Of a stretch of DNA of 64,000 bases, positions 53,801-64,000 are shown piece by piece (position 1 is the stretch's first letter; each line of letters begins with the position of its first letter). The notes under the pieces are model-generated. The model saw nothing but the letters and a program-made list of their open reading frames with translations. It was not told where the DNA came from and ran no database searches. Where the stretch lies: positions 13,593,001 through 13,657,000 of the forward strand of contig NC_087253.1 in the NCBI RefSeq assembly GCF_037042905.1, in the 5' to 3' direction. This stretch comes from Lytechinus pictus. Taxonomy: Eukaryota > Echinodermata > Echinoidea > Temnopleuroida > Toxopneustidae. The position numbers were made by a program, and so were the translations under genes.

Positions 53801-54315
53801 AAATCCAGGGTTTAAGTTGGTCATTCCATTAATGTGTGGAATTTGCAGCGGAGCAATTGTTACCAGGGCAAATGTCATTGAACCCTTCTCTCTCTCTCCC
53901 TCTCTCATGTCAACGACAAGTTAGACGATATCTACTGCATTACCTGAGCACAACATTGTTCCTAGAAGGATGCTTCCTGTCCATGCTGTATCGGAGTCAC
54001 CTCTCTCGAACTCCTCGAGCAATTCAACATGAAATATCCCGACCATGGCGTAGGTCAAACCGAAGGTCAAGATATGAGTCATCATGGCCGCCGCCATGAC
54101 AACCCATGCCCATCCCTGATCAAGATGTCGTGAGGTAGTACTGTCTTCATTCGTCGTCTTTTCACCTGGTTTTGATGTCGGTGGACCACCGTCGGGAACG
54201 ATACTTCCTGTTTGCAATTGCTTTTCGTCTTGCGGATGGGTTTGAAGGCTACTTGGGGAGAGGGCGCTGTCGGCTGCTTTTCTGATTCCGGCATCAAGAC
54301 TGGTTATCTGATCAA
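50852..54315 (-). CDS. Monocarboxylate transporter-like (SLC16/MCT) protein
   Basis: Plasma-membrane major-facilitator protein, predicted to carry monocarboxylates or related metabolites (family knowledge; substrate not inferable). Four exons with matching phase-1 junctions: 53944..54315, 53291..53434, 51872..53026 and 50852..50985. Together they give about 601 residues to a TAA stop. The first has an acidic, disordered N terminus, then the MCT entry motif DQGWAWVVMAAAMM and helix 1. Exon 2 has GPITSVLVGRFG. Exon 3 carries the MCT signature EKRRSIATGFVVAGSGMG, helices up to 6, a 150-residue Ser-rich central loop and helices 7-11. Exon 4 gives the last helix. No in-frame Met precedes DQGW in these exons, so the start lies upstream (see the tentative 13-nt exon). 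The MCT9/12/14-like branch is possible but not proven. Confidence 0.87.
51347..51496. mobile_element. Related GGGGCCCGTTGCAGAAAGAG palindromic MITE
   Basis: About 150 bp, perfect mirror ends (GGGGCCCGTTGCAGAAAGAG and complement), in the last intron of the MCT-like gene. Confidence 0.7.
53692..53877 (+). mobile_element. Short MITE related to the foldback family, copy 3
   Basis: The cleanest copy (186 bp): 30-bp terminal inverted repeats ending in GACAATTGCTCCG and mirror CGGAGCAATTGT. It lies in an intron of the MCT-like gene between exons at 53,434 and 53,944. Confidence 0.72.
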
Positions 54316-54565
54316 CTTTATAGATTAAAAGAAGTAGAAAAGCCAAATACACTTTGCTAATAAAGTGGTCAGATGTTTGGCTGCTTTAGATACCAAGTTA
54401 GAACAGGGTCATAATTATAGTTTGTACAGAAAGAGAATCGTTTGAAAGAATAAGGATTGAAGAAAATGGATTAAGCTATGTTTAATATTCATGTCAAAGA
54501 CTAAAGTGCAATGTTGAAAAAAAGTTTACATCGAAACATAACTGATTAATGAATTAATTAGCTAC

Positions 54566-54578
54566 CTACGGGTACCAT
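54566..54578 (-). CDS. Tentative first coding exon of the MCT-like gene
   Basis: The first clear MCT exon starts mid-codon (needs one upstream base) and has no Met before the first helix. About 250 nt upstream on the minus strand, ATG GTA CCC GTA G is followed by a GTAGCT donor. This supplies exactly one spare base, so the protein would begin MVPVVDQITSL. The fit of phase and start codon is encouraging, but a 13-nt exon could be chance; the true start may lie further upstream. Confidence 0.3.
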
Positions 54579-54599
54579 TATACAAAATAAGTGCGTTAA

Positions 54600-55800
54600 T
54601 GGTGATACATCGTGCTCGATCTCATTCGCAACGTTGCACCGAGAACGGGGCGCTTTTGCCTAGTGCCTTTACATGGTATTGCAAATACCGGAGATGACTG
54701 TATCACCCCTAGCATCACGAATTTAAATATGTGCATTATTTGTTTTATTCAGATTTAAAAATATGAAATTCAAACGCACTCGCCATAAGGCTACATCCTT
54801 AAGCCCGTGGCTGAACATGAAATAGGAAAGGGCATTCAATACCAGAAGTGAATAGGCCTATGGTCATTTTCATAGCATAATGGCAGGGAGAACACTCGGG
54901 GACAACATTTTTCGAAGCTTGAAATATACGACCCCGCCCCTGCCATGGCATTTCCCCAGTAAGAGCCTTCAAGGGGACTCTGGGCGATGGTGAATAATTA
55001 AAAAAAAATGTTGTTCACTGCCATCGCTGACTGACCCTTCGTACCAGATACATTGCAAAAAAAAAAACACCCAAACAATCGTAATCAGATGTAATCTTTA
55101 GATAAACTATTATTTCTCTTTGTCAGCAATTGACCTTTAGATTGTAAACTTAGTAATCGTTTCGGTGTGAACTAGTTGCACCTGTTTCACAATTTACGGG
55201 GCAAAATCGTGACAAGCACTTCTTGTGTTCATACATGCGTAGATATTTTGTCTTTGGCAATCTGGACGTATTCCCGTGTACAGTTGTATAGAAGGAGGTA
55301 AGAAAACTACAACCGCGTCGTTAGATTACGTTGTAAGTCTGTTAGAACTACATTTGAAAAAGAAAATGCTTATGAGTGGGTTATAGTGACCTCCGCATGT
55401 ACTGACAGTAAACACTGTCCACATTAGTACGCTTGATTAATTAAATGGTTTCATAATTTTCAAATTCTAGAAAAAACTATATATCTGAGAATTTTTATAT
55501 ACATGTGTGAATTTCTATATATCTTTCTTTTGGGTTCACTAACTGTTAAAAGTAATGGTGTATTCCTTCATTTATCCGTCATTCTATCACTAATATTTTT
55601 ATATTCATCATATCAATCTTTTTTTTTTTTACATCGCAATGAAAAATCGTGTAAAAATTTACTACGGGAAATAATAGATTTAGACGACTGCGAAAAAATT
55701 GTCATTTTATTCATCTTTTCATCACTAAACTTGTAAATCATGTCAATCGAATTTCTCAGTTATTATTTCAAACCATTTCTCTTTTTCCTGACAGAAATTA
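54600..55800. other. Intergenic region between divergent MCT-like gene and I9-like exon
   Basis: Non-repetitive, AT-rich, no coding signal. It should contain the promoters of both divergently transcribed genes, and perhaps a further 5' exon of the MCT-like gene. I identified no specific element. Confidence 0.45.
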
Positions 55801-55834
55801 TCATATCTTAAGAGTGCTGCTGCGTTCTGTCGTC

Positions 55835-55948
55835 ATGAAGACCATCACGTTGTTATTCTTCGTTGTGACCATTGGTGTTACCATGGCAACGCAGTATTAC
55901 AACGCTGAAAAGGACGGAGTTGATGGCCAATTCATCGTCGTCTTAAAG
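55835..55948 (+). CDS. First exon of a secreted protein with subtilisin-propeptide (I9)-like start
   Basis: A 38-codon phase-0 exon on the plus strand. It has an N-terminal signal peptide (MKTITLLFFVVTIGVTMA), then TQYYNAEKDGVDGQFIVVLK, then a GT donor (AAG/GTAGAT). The G-x-FIVVLK strand is the usual opening of inhibitor-I9 propeptides of subtilisin/proteinase-K-like serine proteases, where the propeptide folds and blocks the enzyme during export. No catalytic domain or second exon is visible in the following 8 kb, so the gene either has a very long intron or is a fragment. Family assignment rests on one short motif. An X-box-like GTTACCATGGCAAC lies inside the exon. Confidence 0.45.
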
Positions 55949-57149
55949 GTAGATTTATATTCGCCTGTTACGGTCAAACCCGCTAACCGATGCCTAACCG
56001 GCCGGTGATATGTCATTCGAAACAATGTAATGGTGTTAATCGGTTAGGGATCGTTTTCGTTGGTATGACAGGGTATCCATAAGGGCATGATTAATCGTAC
56101 GTCAGAATTGAAAGATCGTACGTCAGAATTGAAACAATCGAATTCATGTATTCAATTCCTTTTTTTTTCTTTAATTTTTCAATATTCAAATTCAGTGTGT
56201 TTCATTCAGGAGAAATCAAATTTCTAATTTGTTTTTCTTTATCTCTTTCATTTCAATTATTGCTTTGGTGTATATCTATTTATTCCTGAAGCGCCATGAG
56301 CACTGAACGGTTGACCTGTACGATATATAAGTAGGCACCATTATTATTTTTATTAAATCGATGATCAAGAAGTAAACAAAAGATTCATAGGAAGAAGCAA
56401 ATATCACCCAAAACATAACAACTGGAATGAACGTTTAAACTATTAAATCAAAAATAGAAGACTTAACTGAACGAATGATATGGAAACAGAAAAAAAAATA
56501 CGAAAAGCTTGTAAGTAATTGAACCTTTAATGCAGTTAACGATCACACTAACATAGCGTAAACATACAAAAAAATACAATAATGAAGGTAAAACTTGTAG
56601 AAAAGTGTAAGAATGAAGGACGTTGAAATTAAAAAAATATATAGATGAATGGTCGTAAAGATCATTGTCCGGCAAACATAAATGCAAATTTTGCACAAAC
56701 AATTGTCCGGAATTTCCTTGATGGAATTATTATGCATACACTAAATTGTGATGAATATATTTACGAGCACCATTAAATAATGTCTTTTTAAATGTTACAT
56801 GAACGAAGATAGTAATGCTTTTACCCACTTTAGAAATAGCTGTTTATATAGTAGTCACTCATTAATATTTTGTGTTCTTATCACTTAGTAGTACTAACAA
56901 CCGATTTAGGGAACGGAATAATAGAAAACTTTGAAAGCAATTACAATCTGTAAATATAGTCGCGCTTAACAATTAAGCACTTTGCTAATAAACTTTAAAT
57001 TGGCATTTAAGATAAATGTAATGTTCACTTTTGCCAAATTTTTCATTTCAATGAAAATCAACAAATCTTTGCGTAATAATATTACATCTAGGTTCTCTGA
57101 CCAAATAAACCAAATTGGATACCATTTATGCATGGCCCTGGGAAGCGGG
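55949..57149. other. Intron or downstream region after the I9-like exon
   Basis: Starts with a GAAACCGACTCC-type MITE remnant (55,970-56,075), then AT-rich unique sequence. No second protease exon (no D-T-G, H-G-T-H or G-T-S-M-A type motif) was seen in any frame. Confidence 0.5.
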
Positions 57150-58925
57150 GTTGCAGAGGGGGGCGTTGAAACGGTGACCCGACAATTGCTCCGCCGACAA
57201 TTATTACGCTAAATGCGAAAACTGCTCCGCGGATAATTGCTCCGCCGAAATTTGCTCCGCCGACAATTGCTCCTCCGATAATTGCTCCGCCGACATTCAC
57301 TCCACCGAATTTTGCTCCGCGGACTTTTGCTCTGCAAAATGCGACAAGTGCTCCAACTGATAGATGCACTATCAGAAAAGAACAGAACTCTACAAAGGAA
57401 AAAGGGTGCAGATCGGACATGAAAAGGGCGAAATAAGAAGGGCAGCTTATCTCATACGAGAATAGGCACTTATTAAACGAAAGGGGCACTTGTTAACTCA
57501 TAAAACGGATCCTTCTAAGATGGAAAGGGGCACTGAACATGTTTGTATAGGAGGGTATTTTTCTTGGGTAGAAATTAGGGATACATTTTAATGCTTCAAA
57601 AAGTGGGGGCGTTGATCCCCTGCCCCCAGGATCACCCCCTCCCCCGATGAAGGGATGATTTGTTACAGAATTTTTTCGTTCTTTTCTTTTTGATTAAAAC
57701 GTTAGGGGGATATGAAGTCATTTTATTGATCTAAATATCTTAATAAAGCGGTTTTCATTCATCTTTACGTCTTTAAAAATCGGGGGAAAATCGATCGAAA
57801 CAGTGAATAGTTATTAATACTCTGCTTTGAGTTATTTGAAGCTTTTTCGAGGATGTATCGGATATTGTGTTATTTGGGCAATTGTTTCATCCGATTGATG
57901 GTGCAATAATCGAGATGAGGACAAATAATTATTTTTTATAGCAGTCTTATTATTCTTTCTTTTTTTTTAATAGGGTCTTAAACATAAATTGTGAGTGCCT
58001 TTAATAGAGCGGACATTTTCAATGTGCTGTTTCCTTGAAAATCGATGGATTGGTAACAGTATCACAATGTTTCGAAACGTTTATATAGAATAATGTTTAA
58101 ATTAGACAAAGATGAGCAAGCATATTCAGAGATAAAGGAGGATTTATGTGATAAATTAATAAATCAATAAATCAAGCATGGTTGTTCAACATGTAAAATA
58201 CATATAAACGGGGGTGTATAAATTGTTAAACAACATATTAATTTTCTGTGTTTGTCTTTAAAATTACATTGAATCCAAACCAAATTCTAACTTTTCATTG
58301 TTTAGATTGGAAAAAATGAATTTCGTTTGTTAAGTTGGGTTAGAAAAAAAAATCATTCAAATTCGTCTAGTGTTGTGTCAATCTACTGAGCAGTTATATT
58401 ATGTTACTGGCAATATTTTTTTCTAGCCCTTCGTCTTTTCTGTGTATTGTTTACTGTATTGTAATAATAATGCTATACCCATTGTCAGTTTGCATAAAAC
58501 TACAAATAAATAAATTAGAATGAAAAAAAAGGTTCCACATCCAAATTTCATCTGTAGAGCATTTGTCGTATTTTACGGAGCAAATATCCTCGGACCAAAT
58601 GTCCGCGGAGCAAAAGTCGGCGGAGCAAATGTGTCACATTTTGCGGAGTAAATGTCAACGAGCAATAGTCGCATTTTAAGGAGCAAATGTCCGCGAAGTA
58701 AATGTCAGTGGAGCAATTGTCAGTGGAACAAATATCGGCGGCGAAATTGACACAGAGCAATTGTCGTACAATCGAAGCAGTTGTCGTCGGAGCAATTGTC
58801 GGCGGAGGAAATATCGGCGGAGCAATTGTCCGGAGCAATTATCGGCGGAGCAGATGTCGCATTTTGCGTAGCAATCGTCGGCGGAGCAATTGTCATGTAA
58901 CCGCTGAAGCACGCCCCCCCCCCCC
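57150..58925. mobile_element. Second foldback (TU-like) element, GACAATTGCTCCGCC units
   Basis: The left arm (57,176-57,362) has about 12 degenerate 15-bp units of GACAATTGCTCCGCC. The right arm (58,556-58,905) has about 23 units of the complement. Outer ends also mirror each other (a G-run then GCGTTGAAACGGT on the left, complement on the right next to a C-run). The 1.2-kb middle is AT-rich with no coding frame. Target duplication not resolved because of the C/G runs. Confidence 0.72.
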
Positions 58926-59106
58926 CCTTTACAGGGGAGTGCTGCGTGTGTAATTCACCTTAGGCAGCTGCACCCCGTGGAAATCGGGTAGGTATGCTAA
59001 AAAGTGGAAATTCTAACAAAAATCTGCTTTATTCAATTTCAAAACCTTTTTTTTTTTCTTTTAAACCAGCATCCACCATATAAAAAAAAAGAAAAAAGGT
59101 GTCCTG

Positions 59107-62100
59107 GGCCCGTATTCCATAAACGAGATAAGCATGCTTAAGTAAAAAATATAAGCATTTTGTCTTAGTTTTCTGTCTAAGACAAAATTCTTAGCCAAAA
59201 CGCGTATTCCATAAAGAATTGGCTAAGAATTTTGTCTAAGAATTTGGCTAAGAATTTTTGCGCGACTAAGACAGATTTAGGATGAATGGCTAAGTAACTT
59301 TTCTTAAATATGCAGAGTCTGTATTTCATAAATTCTACATGGCTAAGAATTTTGCCCTAACTTTAAGACAGTTGTGAGTTGTCTTAATTGCTTTAAGACA
59401 ACGTTTAAATCCAACAAATCATGGCCAATTTTTTTTTAGAATTTATACCTATATTGCATTTCGAGCTACTTCCTCAGTTTTTAACCGATTTTCATGAAAT
59501 TTGGAACACACATTGGTCTTAAGGTAAGGAGGTGTAAGATTTTTTTTTTGCTTTTTCAGAAATTGTGTTGCCATGGTAACAGTATATTATGGCCAAAATT
59601 TAAAATTTAAATTACTTCATCGGTTTTCTACCAATTCTCATGAAAGTTGGCTCACACATTGGATTTGAGGAAAAGATGTGCAAGACACAATTTTGCATGT
59701 GTCGGAAATTGTGTTGCCATGGTAACAGTATATTATGGCAAAAATTATGTATAAATCTTGCTATTCCAACTACTTCCTCAGTTTTTAACCAATTCTCATG
59801 AAATGTGGCACAAACATTAGTCTTGATGTGAAGATGTGCAAAACATATTTTATGCCTATATACAAAAATTACGTTGCCATGGTAACAACTTATTAAATAA
59901 CGAAAATTAGGTGAAAAATTTGTGGTTTTAACAAGTTTACAATATTTCAACCACTTCTCATGATGTTTGCCACAGACATAAGTCTTGAGGTAAAGATGTG
60001 CAAGACACATTTTCGCATGTGTCGGAAATTGTGTTGCCATGGTAACGGTATATTAGGGCAAAAATTATGTAAAAATCTTGCAGTTCCAACGACTTCTTCC
60101 GTTTTTAATCAATTCTCATGAAATGTGGCACAAACGTTAGTCTTGATGTGAAGATGTGCAAAGTATATTTTATGCCTTTATAAAAAATTGCGTTGCCATG
60201 GCAACAAATAAAATAACAAAAACTAGATGAAAATCTTGTAATTTGAATTACTTTATCAGTTTTCAACTGGTCAATTCTCCTAAAATGTTGGCGCACACAA
60301 TAGTCTTGAGTTGAAGATGTCTAAGATATACTTTTGCCTGTATCAGAATTTGTGTTGCTATGGTAACAACATATTATATTTATAAAGAAATTAGGTGAAA
60401 ATCTTGTGGTTTGAATCCCTTTATTAGTTTTACCAATTCTTATAAAAGTTGGCTCACACATTGATTTTGAGGTGTAGATCTGCAAGACATATATTTGAAA
60501 ATTTGTTGCCATGGTAACAGCATATCAGATCAATAAATGTGTAAACAGCATGATGTGTATTGAACTACTTCTTCATTTTATGACATTGGCCTATATGTCC
60601 ATGAAATGCAGGTTTTGAGCTAAAATACTAGTAATCTGCAAGACACATTTTCTCATTCATCAAAATATGTGTTTGTATGATAACTACATGTATACGCCAA
60701 AAAAGATTAAGACAATGGTCAATGCTAACTTTTGTTTGGCTACATAGAGAACTACATGTAGCTGAAGGCTTAGTTCTAGTTTTTTTTTTTTTTTTTTTTT
60801 TGGGGGGGGGGGCTAGACCTCAAGATTTCGAACTACAGCCCCTAGTTTAGATCTAAGCCTAGATCAAGATTCTTTAGTCCTAGAAATAATCCAATGCTAG
60901 ATCCCTAGCCTACTTCCTTTCTCAGGCCTAACGTTAGATGAGTAGAACTAGACAGTAGACTAGATCTAGCCTACATTTACTATTTTTAGATCTAGAATCT
61001 ACATTGAGATAGAGTCTACAAGTCTCTAGATCTAGACCTATTACTATGACCCTATGTACACCTAGATTGGTATAGTTCTAGATCTAGATAGGGTCTAACT
61101 TTTAGTCTAAGTGAGTAAGTCATTTAGTCTAGATCTAGGCCTAGGTTAGAGATTTCTAGATCAAACAGTAGACTAGATCAGCAAGTCCTAACGTTAGGGC
61201 TACCGGATAGGCTAGAAATAAAATCTAGAATGAATAGAAGAAAGCACAGGCTAGGCCGCCTAGGCCCTAGATCTAAATTCTTATATAAATCTAGGCCCTA
61301 GTCTAGATGAGCTGTTGCCAGTGTTGGTCTAGGTTTAGGCCTGTTTTCTAGTCCTGGAAACCTAGATCTAAACAAGTCCTCAAAATGTATAAAATAAAAA
61401 CTCCAAACAAACAGATGGACCTAAAGCAGGAGTAGATCTAGATAGATGTCTAGACTACTACTAGGACTAGATCTAACTTTAGGCATAGTTGGCAAGCAAT
61501 GCATAGCGATATATCTAGCACTGTTGACAGGAATAACCGTCGTTTCTGGGGATTTATTTAAAAGTTTCTGACATTTACTGTCATATCACATTGGTGAGAC
61601 TAGGCCAACGTAACGTTAGACTGTAAATTAGTGTCGTACTCGTAATACTAAAATAGCGGAACAACCAAAATACAGTCGGAGACTGAAGCTTTTGGTCTAG
61701 CTAAGTCAGATCTATTCTAGACCTACATGTAGATCTAGATAGATCTATCCCTGTCTTAAGGCTAAGCCAGGCTAAGTCCTGCATGTTCTAGGCCTAGACC
61801 AATACTAATATAGGTCTATCGTTAGATCTAGGCCTATATGTAGCTTCAGTCTCAGTTGCTCCACGACGGCACTAGACTAACAAAGTTACGTTTTGCTTCA
61901 GCCTTCAGGAAAGTAAAAAGTAAAAACAATGTTCAATTCTCCTCCAAACAGACGGATATTAGTTGTAGATCTTGGGCCTAGGCTAGATCTAGGCCTAATG
62001 TTAGACCCAAGACTAGTCTCAAAAGTTACAAATGTTTTCCCTTAGACCCTAGGTCTACTTCAACTGAAGTAGAATAAAGATGTCGAGAGGAATCTACCCT

Positions 62101-62548
62101 ATTCCATTTAGATTTTGACAAACAATACATGAAAAGTAATGAATGGGACTGATACATAAAAACTGTGCAAGTCACTCGGTTTGGGATTGAAATGTTTTGG
62201 TAATTAACAAAATATAGAATAATCTGAATAAAGAATTCTTACCATATATGGGTGATGAATGCTCTTCTTTTACTACAATAGTTGTAATTAGTTTCAATAA
62301 AATCAAACTTGTTAAGAAAAAACAACTTCAATGACATTTTTGCTATTTTGTTGCAGTCACCCCTGCAGCAGTTTAGAAGGTCATAGAATTTGACTTTGAG
62401 ACTTTGGCTTAGCCATATCGTCTGACTTGAGACAAATGTCTTAAAGTTTATAGAATATCGTTAGGGAAGATTTCTTAGACAAGCAAAATGCTAAGACAAA
62501 TTGCTAAGACTTAAGCAAAAAGCTTATCTCGTTTATGGAATACGGGCC
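59107..62548. mobile_element. 3.4-kb inverted-repeat unit with GGGCCCGTATTCC ends
   Basis: Ends read TGGGCCCGTATTCCATAAAC on opposite strands, each followed by ACGAGATAAGC. Inside: a TTGGCTAAGAATTTTG hairpin cluster (59,180-59,400), the ~158-bp array, a T/G run at 60,780 and the AGATCTAG-rich block (60,830-62,060). No coding frame of note. Confidence 0.6.
59460..60560. repeat. ~158-bp tandem array with X-box-like palindromes
   Basis: Seven diverged units. Each has a TTCTCATGAAATGTGGCACA block, a GTCTTGA..TGAAGATGTGCAA block and a GTTGCCATGGTAAC core. Cores start at 59567, 59713, 59873, 60033, 60192, 60354 and 60505. A related inverted unit pair lies at about 2,700-2,960. Minus-strand frames here are repeat shadows. 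Confidence 0.8.
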
Positions 62549-64000
62549 CAGGGCCCATATTCCATAAACAAGATAAGCTTTTTGCTTAAGTCTTAGCAAT
62601 TTGTCTTAGCATTTTGCTTGTCTAAGAAATCTTCCCTAACAATATTCTATAAACTTTAAGACATTTGTCTCAAGTCAGGCGATATGGCTAAGCCAAAGTC
62701 TCAAATTCTGTGACCTTCAGCGACCTTCTCAATAATAAATTGCTGCAGGGGTGACTGCAACAAACTTTCAAAAATGTCACTGAAGTTGTTTTTTCTTAAA
62801 ACTTTGGATTTTATTGAAACTAATTACAACTATTGTAGTAAGAGAAGAGCATTTATCACCCATATATGGTAAGAAATTTTTATTAAAATTATCTATATTT
62901 TGTTAATTACCAAAACATTTCAATCCCAAACCAAGTGACTTGCACAGTTTTTGTGTGTATCAGTCCCATTTATTACTTTTCATGTATTGTTATTTGTTTG
63001 TCAAAATATAAACTACAGTACCCAGTTGTTGTGTGTCCGGACAGGTTGTGTGTCCGGACGATCAATTTTAGAAAGTCATTTGGAAAAATTTACAAGCGAA
63101 GTTTCATCAATTTTTTGTACAAAATGTAAGGAAATATTATAAAGAACAAAATGGAAGATGATTACAACTATTGAATTCATATTTTTAGTGTAATCCAACG
63201 ACAAAAAAGAAGGCTTCAAAAATATAAAGTGTCCGGACACCCGACCCCCCATCCTACCGGTATATAATATTCCTCTCGACATCTTTACTTTAACTTCAGT
63301 TTAAGTAGACCTAGGCCCCCTAAGGGAAAACTTTTGTAACTTTTGAGACCAGTCTTGGGTCTAACATTAGGCCTAGATCTAGCCTAGGCCCAAGATCTAT
63401 AAAATATCCGTCTGTTTTGAGGAGAATTGAACATTGTTTTGACTTTTTTACTTTCATGAAGGCTGCAAAACGTAACTTTGTTACAATGTTAGTCTAGTGG
63501 GATGCCATAGTGGAGCAACTGAGACTGAAGCTACATATAGTACATATATCTAGCCTAGACCTAAATAGTATTGGTCAAGGCCTAGAACAACATTCGGGAC
63601 TAAGCCTGGCTTAGCCTTACTTAGGACAGGGATAGATTTACATGTAGGACTATCTGACTTAGTTAGAGTTAGACCAAAAGCTTCAGTCTCCGACTGTATT
63701 TTGAGTTTTCTGCTAAACTACGAGTAAGACACTCGACAGTCTAACATTACGTTGGCCTAGACCCTAATCTCACCAATGTGACATGACAGTAAATGTCAGA
63801 AACTTTTAAATAAATCTCCAGAAACGTTGGTTATTCCTGTCTACAGTGCTAGACCTATCGCTATGCATTGCTTGCCAACTACGCCTAAACTTAGATCTAA
63901 CCCTGACCTAGACATCTATGTAAAAAGTTAGATCTAACTAAGTTAGATCTACTTCTTTTTTAGGTCCATCTGTTTGTTTGGAGGAGTTTTATTTTATACA
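61380..64000. repeat. Giant palindrome, arms of at least 1.3 kb
   Basis: The sequence left of about 62,549 repeats in reverse complement to its right. For example, GGCCCGTATTCCATAAAC meets GGGCCCATATTCCATAAAC at the centre, and GGACCTAAA at 61,415 pairs with TTTAGGTCC at the window end. Arms are diverged by scattered substitutions and one 235-bp indel, and the right arm continues past the window. Confidence 0.82.

Noticed and set aside
54082..54297. Alternative start MPESEKQPTAPSPQVAF for the MCT-like protein
   Set aside because: It is in a different reading frame from DQGWAWVV and the helices, so it cannot be the transporter's N terminus without a frameshift.
59612..60512. Minus-strand frames rich in His/Cys/Phe (up to 142 codons)
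   Set aside because: Translation of the ~158-bp tandem array; the period and repeated peptide follow the DNA repeat, with no start context or splice support.

Overview
This is eukaryotic nuclear DNA, gene-poor, intron-rich and packed with short inverted-repeat transposons. A sea urchin or close echinoderm relative is the best guess. The reasons are a 2.4-2.7 kb repeat built around GCGAGCGCGAAGCGCGAGC, foldback elements with 15-bp tandem-repeat arms of the kind described as TU elements in sea urchins, tRNA-derived SINEs, and the receptor repertoire. The species call is inference.

Region 5.8-35.4 kb is one minus-strand gene that I could follow from start to stop. It has 23 coding exons, and every splice phase agrees. 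It predicts a 1,139-residue adhesion G-protein-coupled receptor: signal peptide, C-type-lectin-like domain, two fibronectin-III-like domains, a long Thr-rich mucin stalk, a GAIN domain with an intact HL/T autoproteolysis site, seven membrane helices and a short basic tail. Its introns hold two of the region's richest transposon nests and several micro- and minisatellites, one of them a 0.6-kb array of 11-bp units.

Region 36.9-49.3 kb is an old direct tandem duplication (copy A 36.9-42.2, copy B 42.9-49.3). Comparing the copies exposes natural empty sites for a 15-bp-repeat foldback element, a TTAA-flanked MITE and a TA-type MITE. Copy B alone carries a 3-kb segment with a single-exon class A GPCR (46,606-47,667) that has lost several hallmark residues.

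Region 50.8-54.6 kb holds a minus-strand SLC16-type monocarboxylate transporter gene (4 clear exons, one tentative start exon). At 55.8 kb on the plus strand is a first exon that looks like a signal peptide plus the start of a subtilisin-type (I9) propeptide; the rest is not in the window.

Region 57.1-64.0 kb is repeats only. It holds a second foldback element with 15-bp units, a seven-fold ~158-bp tandem array in which every unit carries an X-box-like palindrome (GTTGCCATGGTAAC), and a very large palindrome centred near 62,549 whose arms are saturated with AGATCTAG-like words and run off the window end.

The genes show no operon-like linkage. The three longest all lie on the minus strand and look functionally independent: a cell-surface adhesion/recognition receptor, a small-ligand-type GPCR and a metabolite transporter. 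All splice sites and products are predictions from sequence reading alone; no searches were run.
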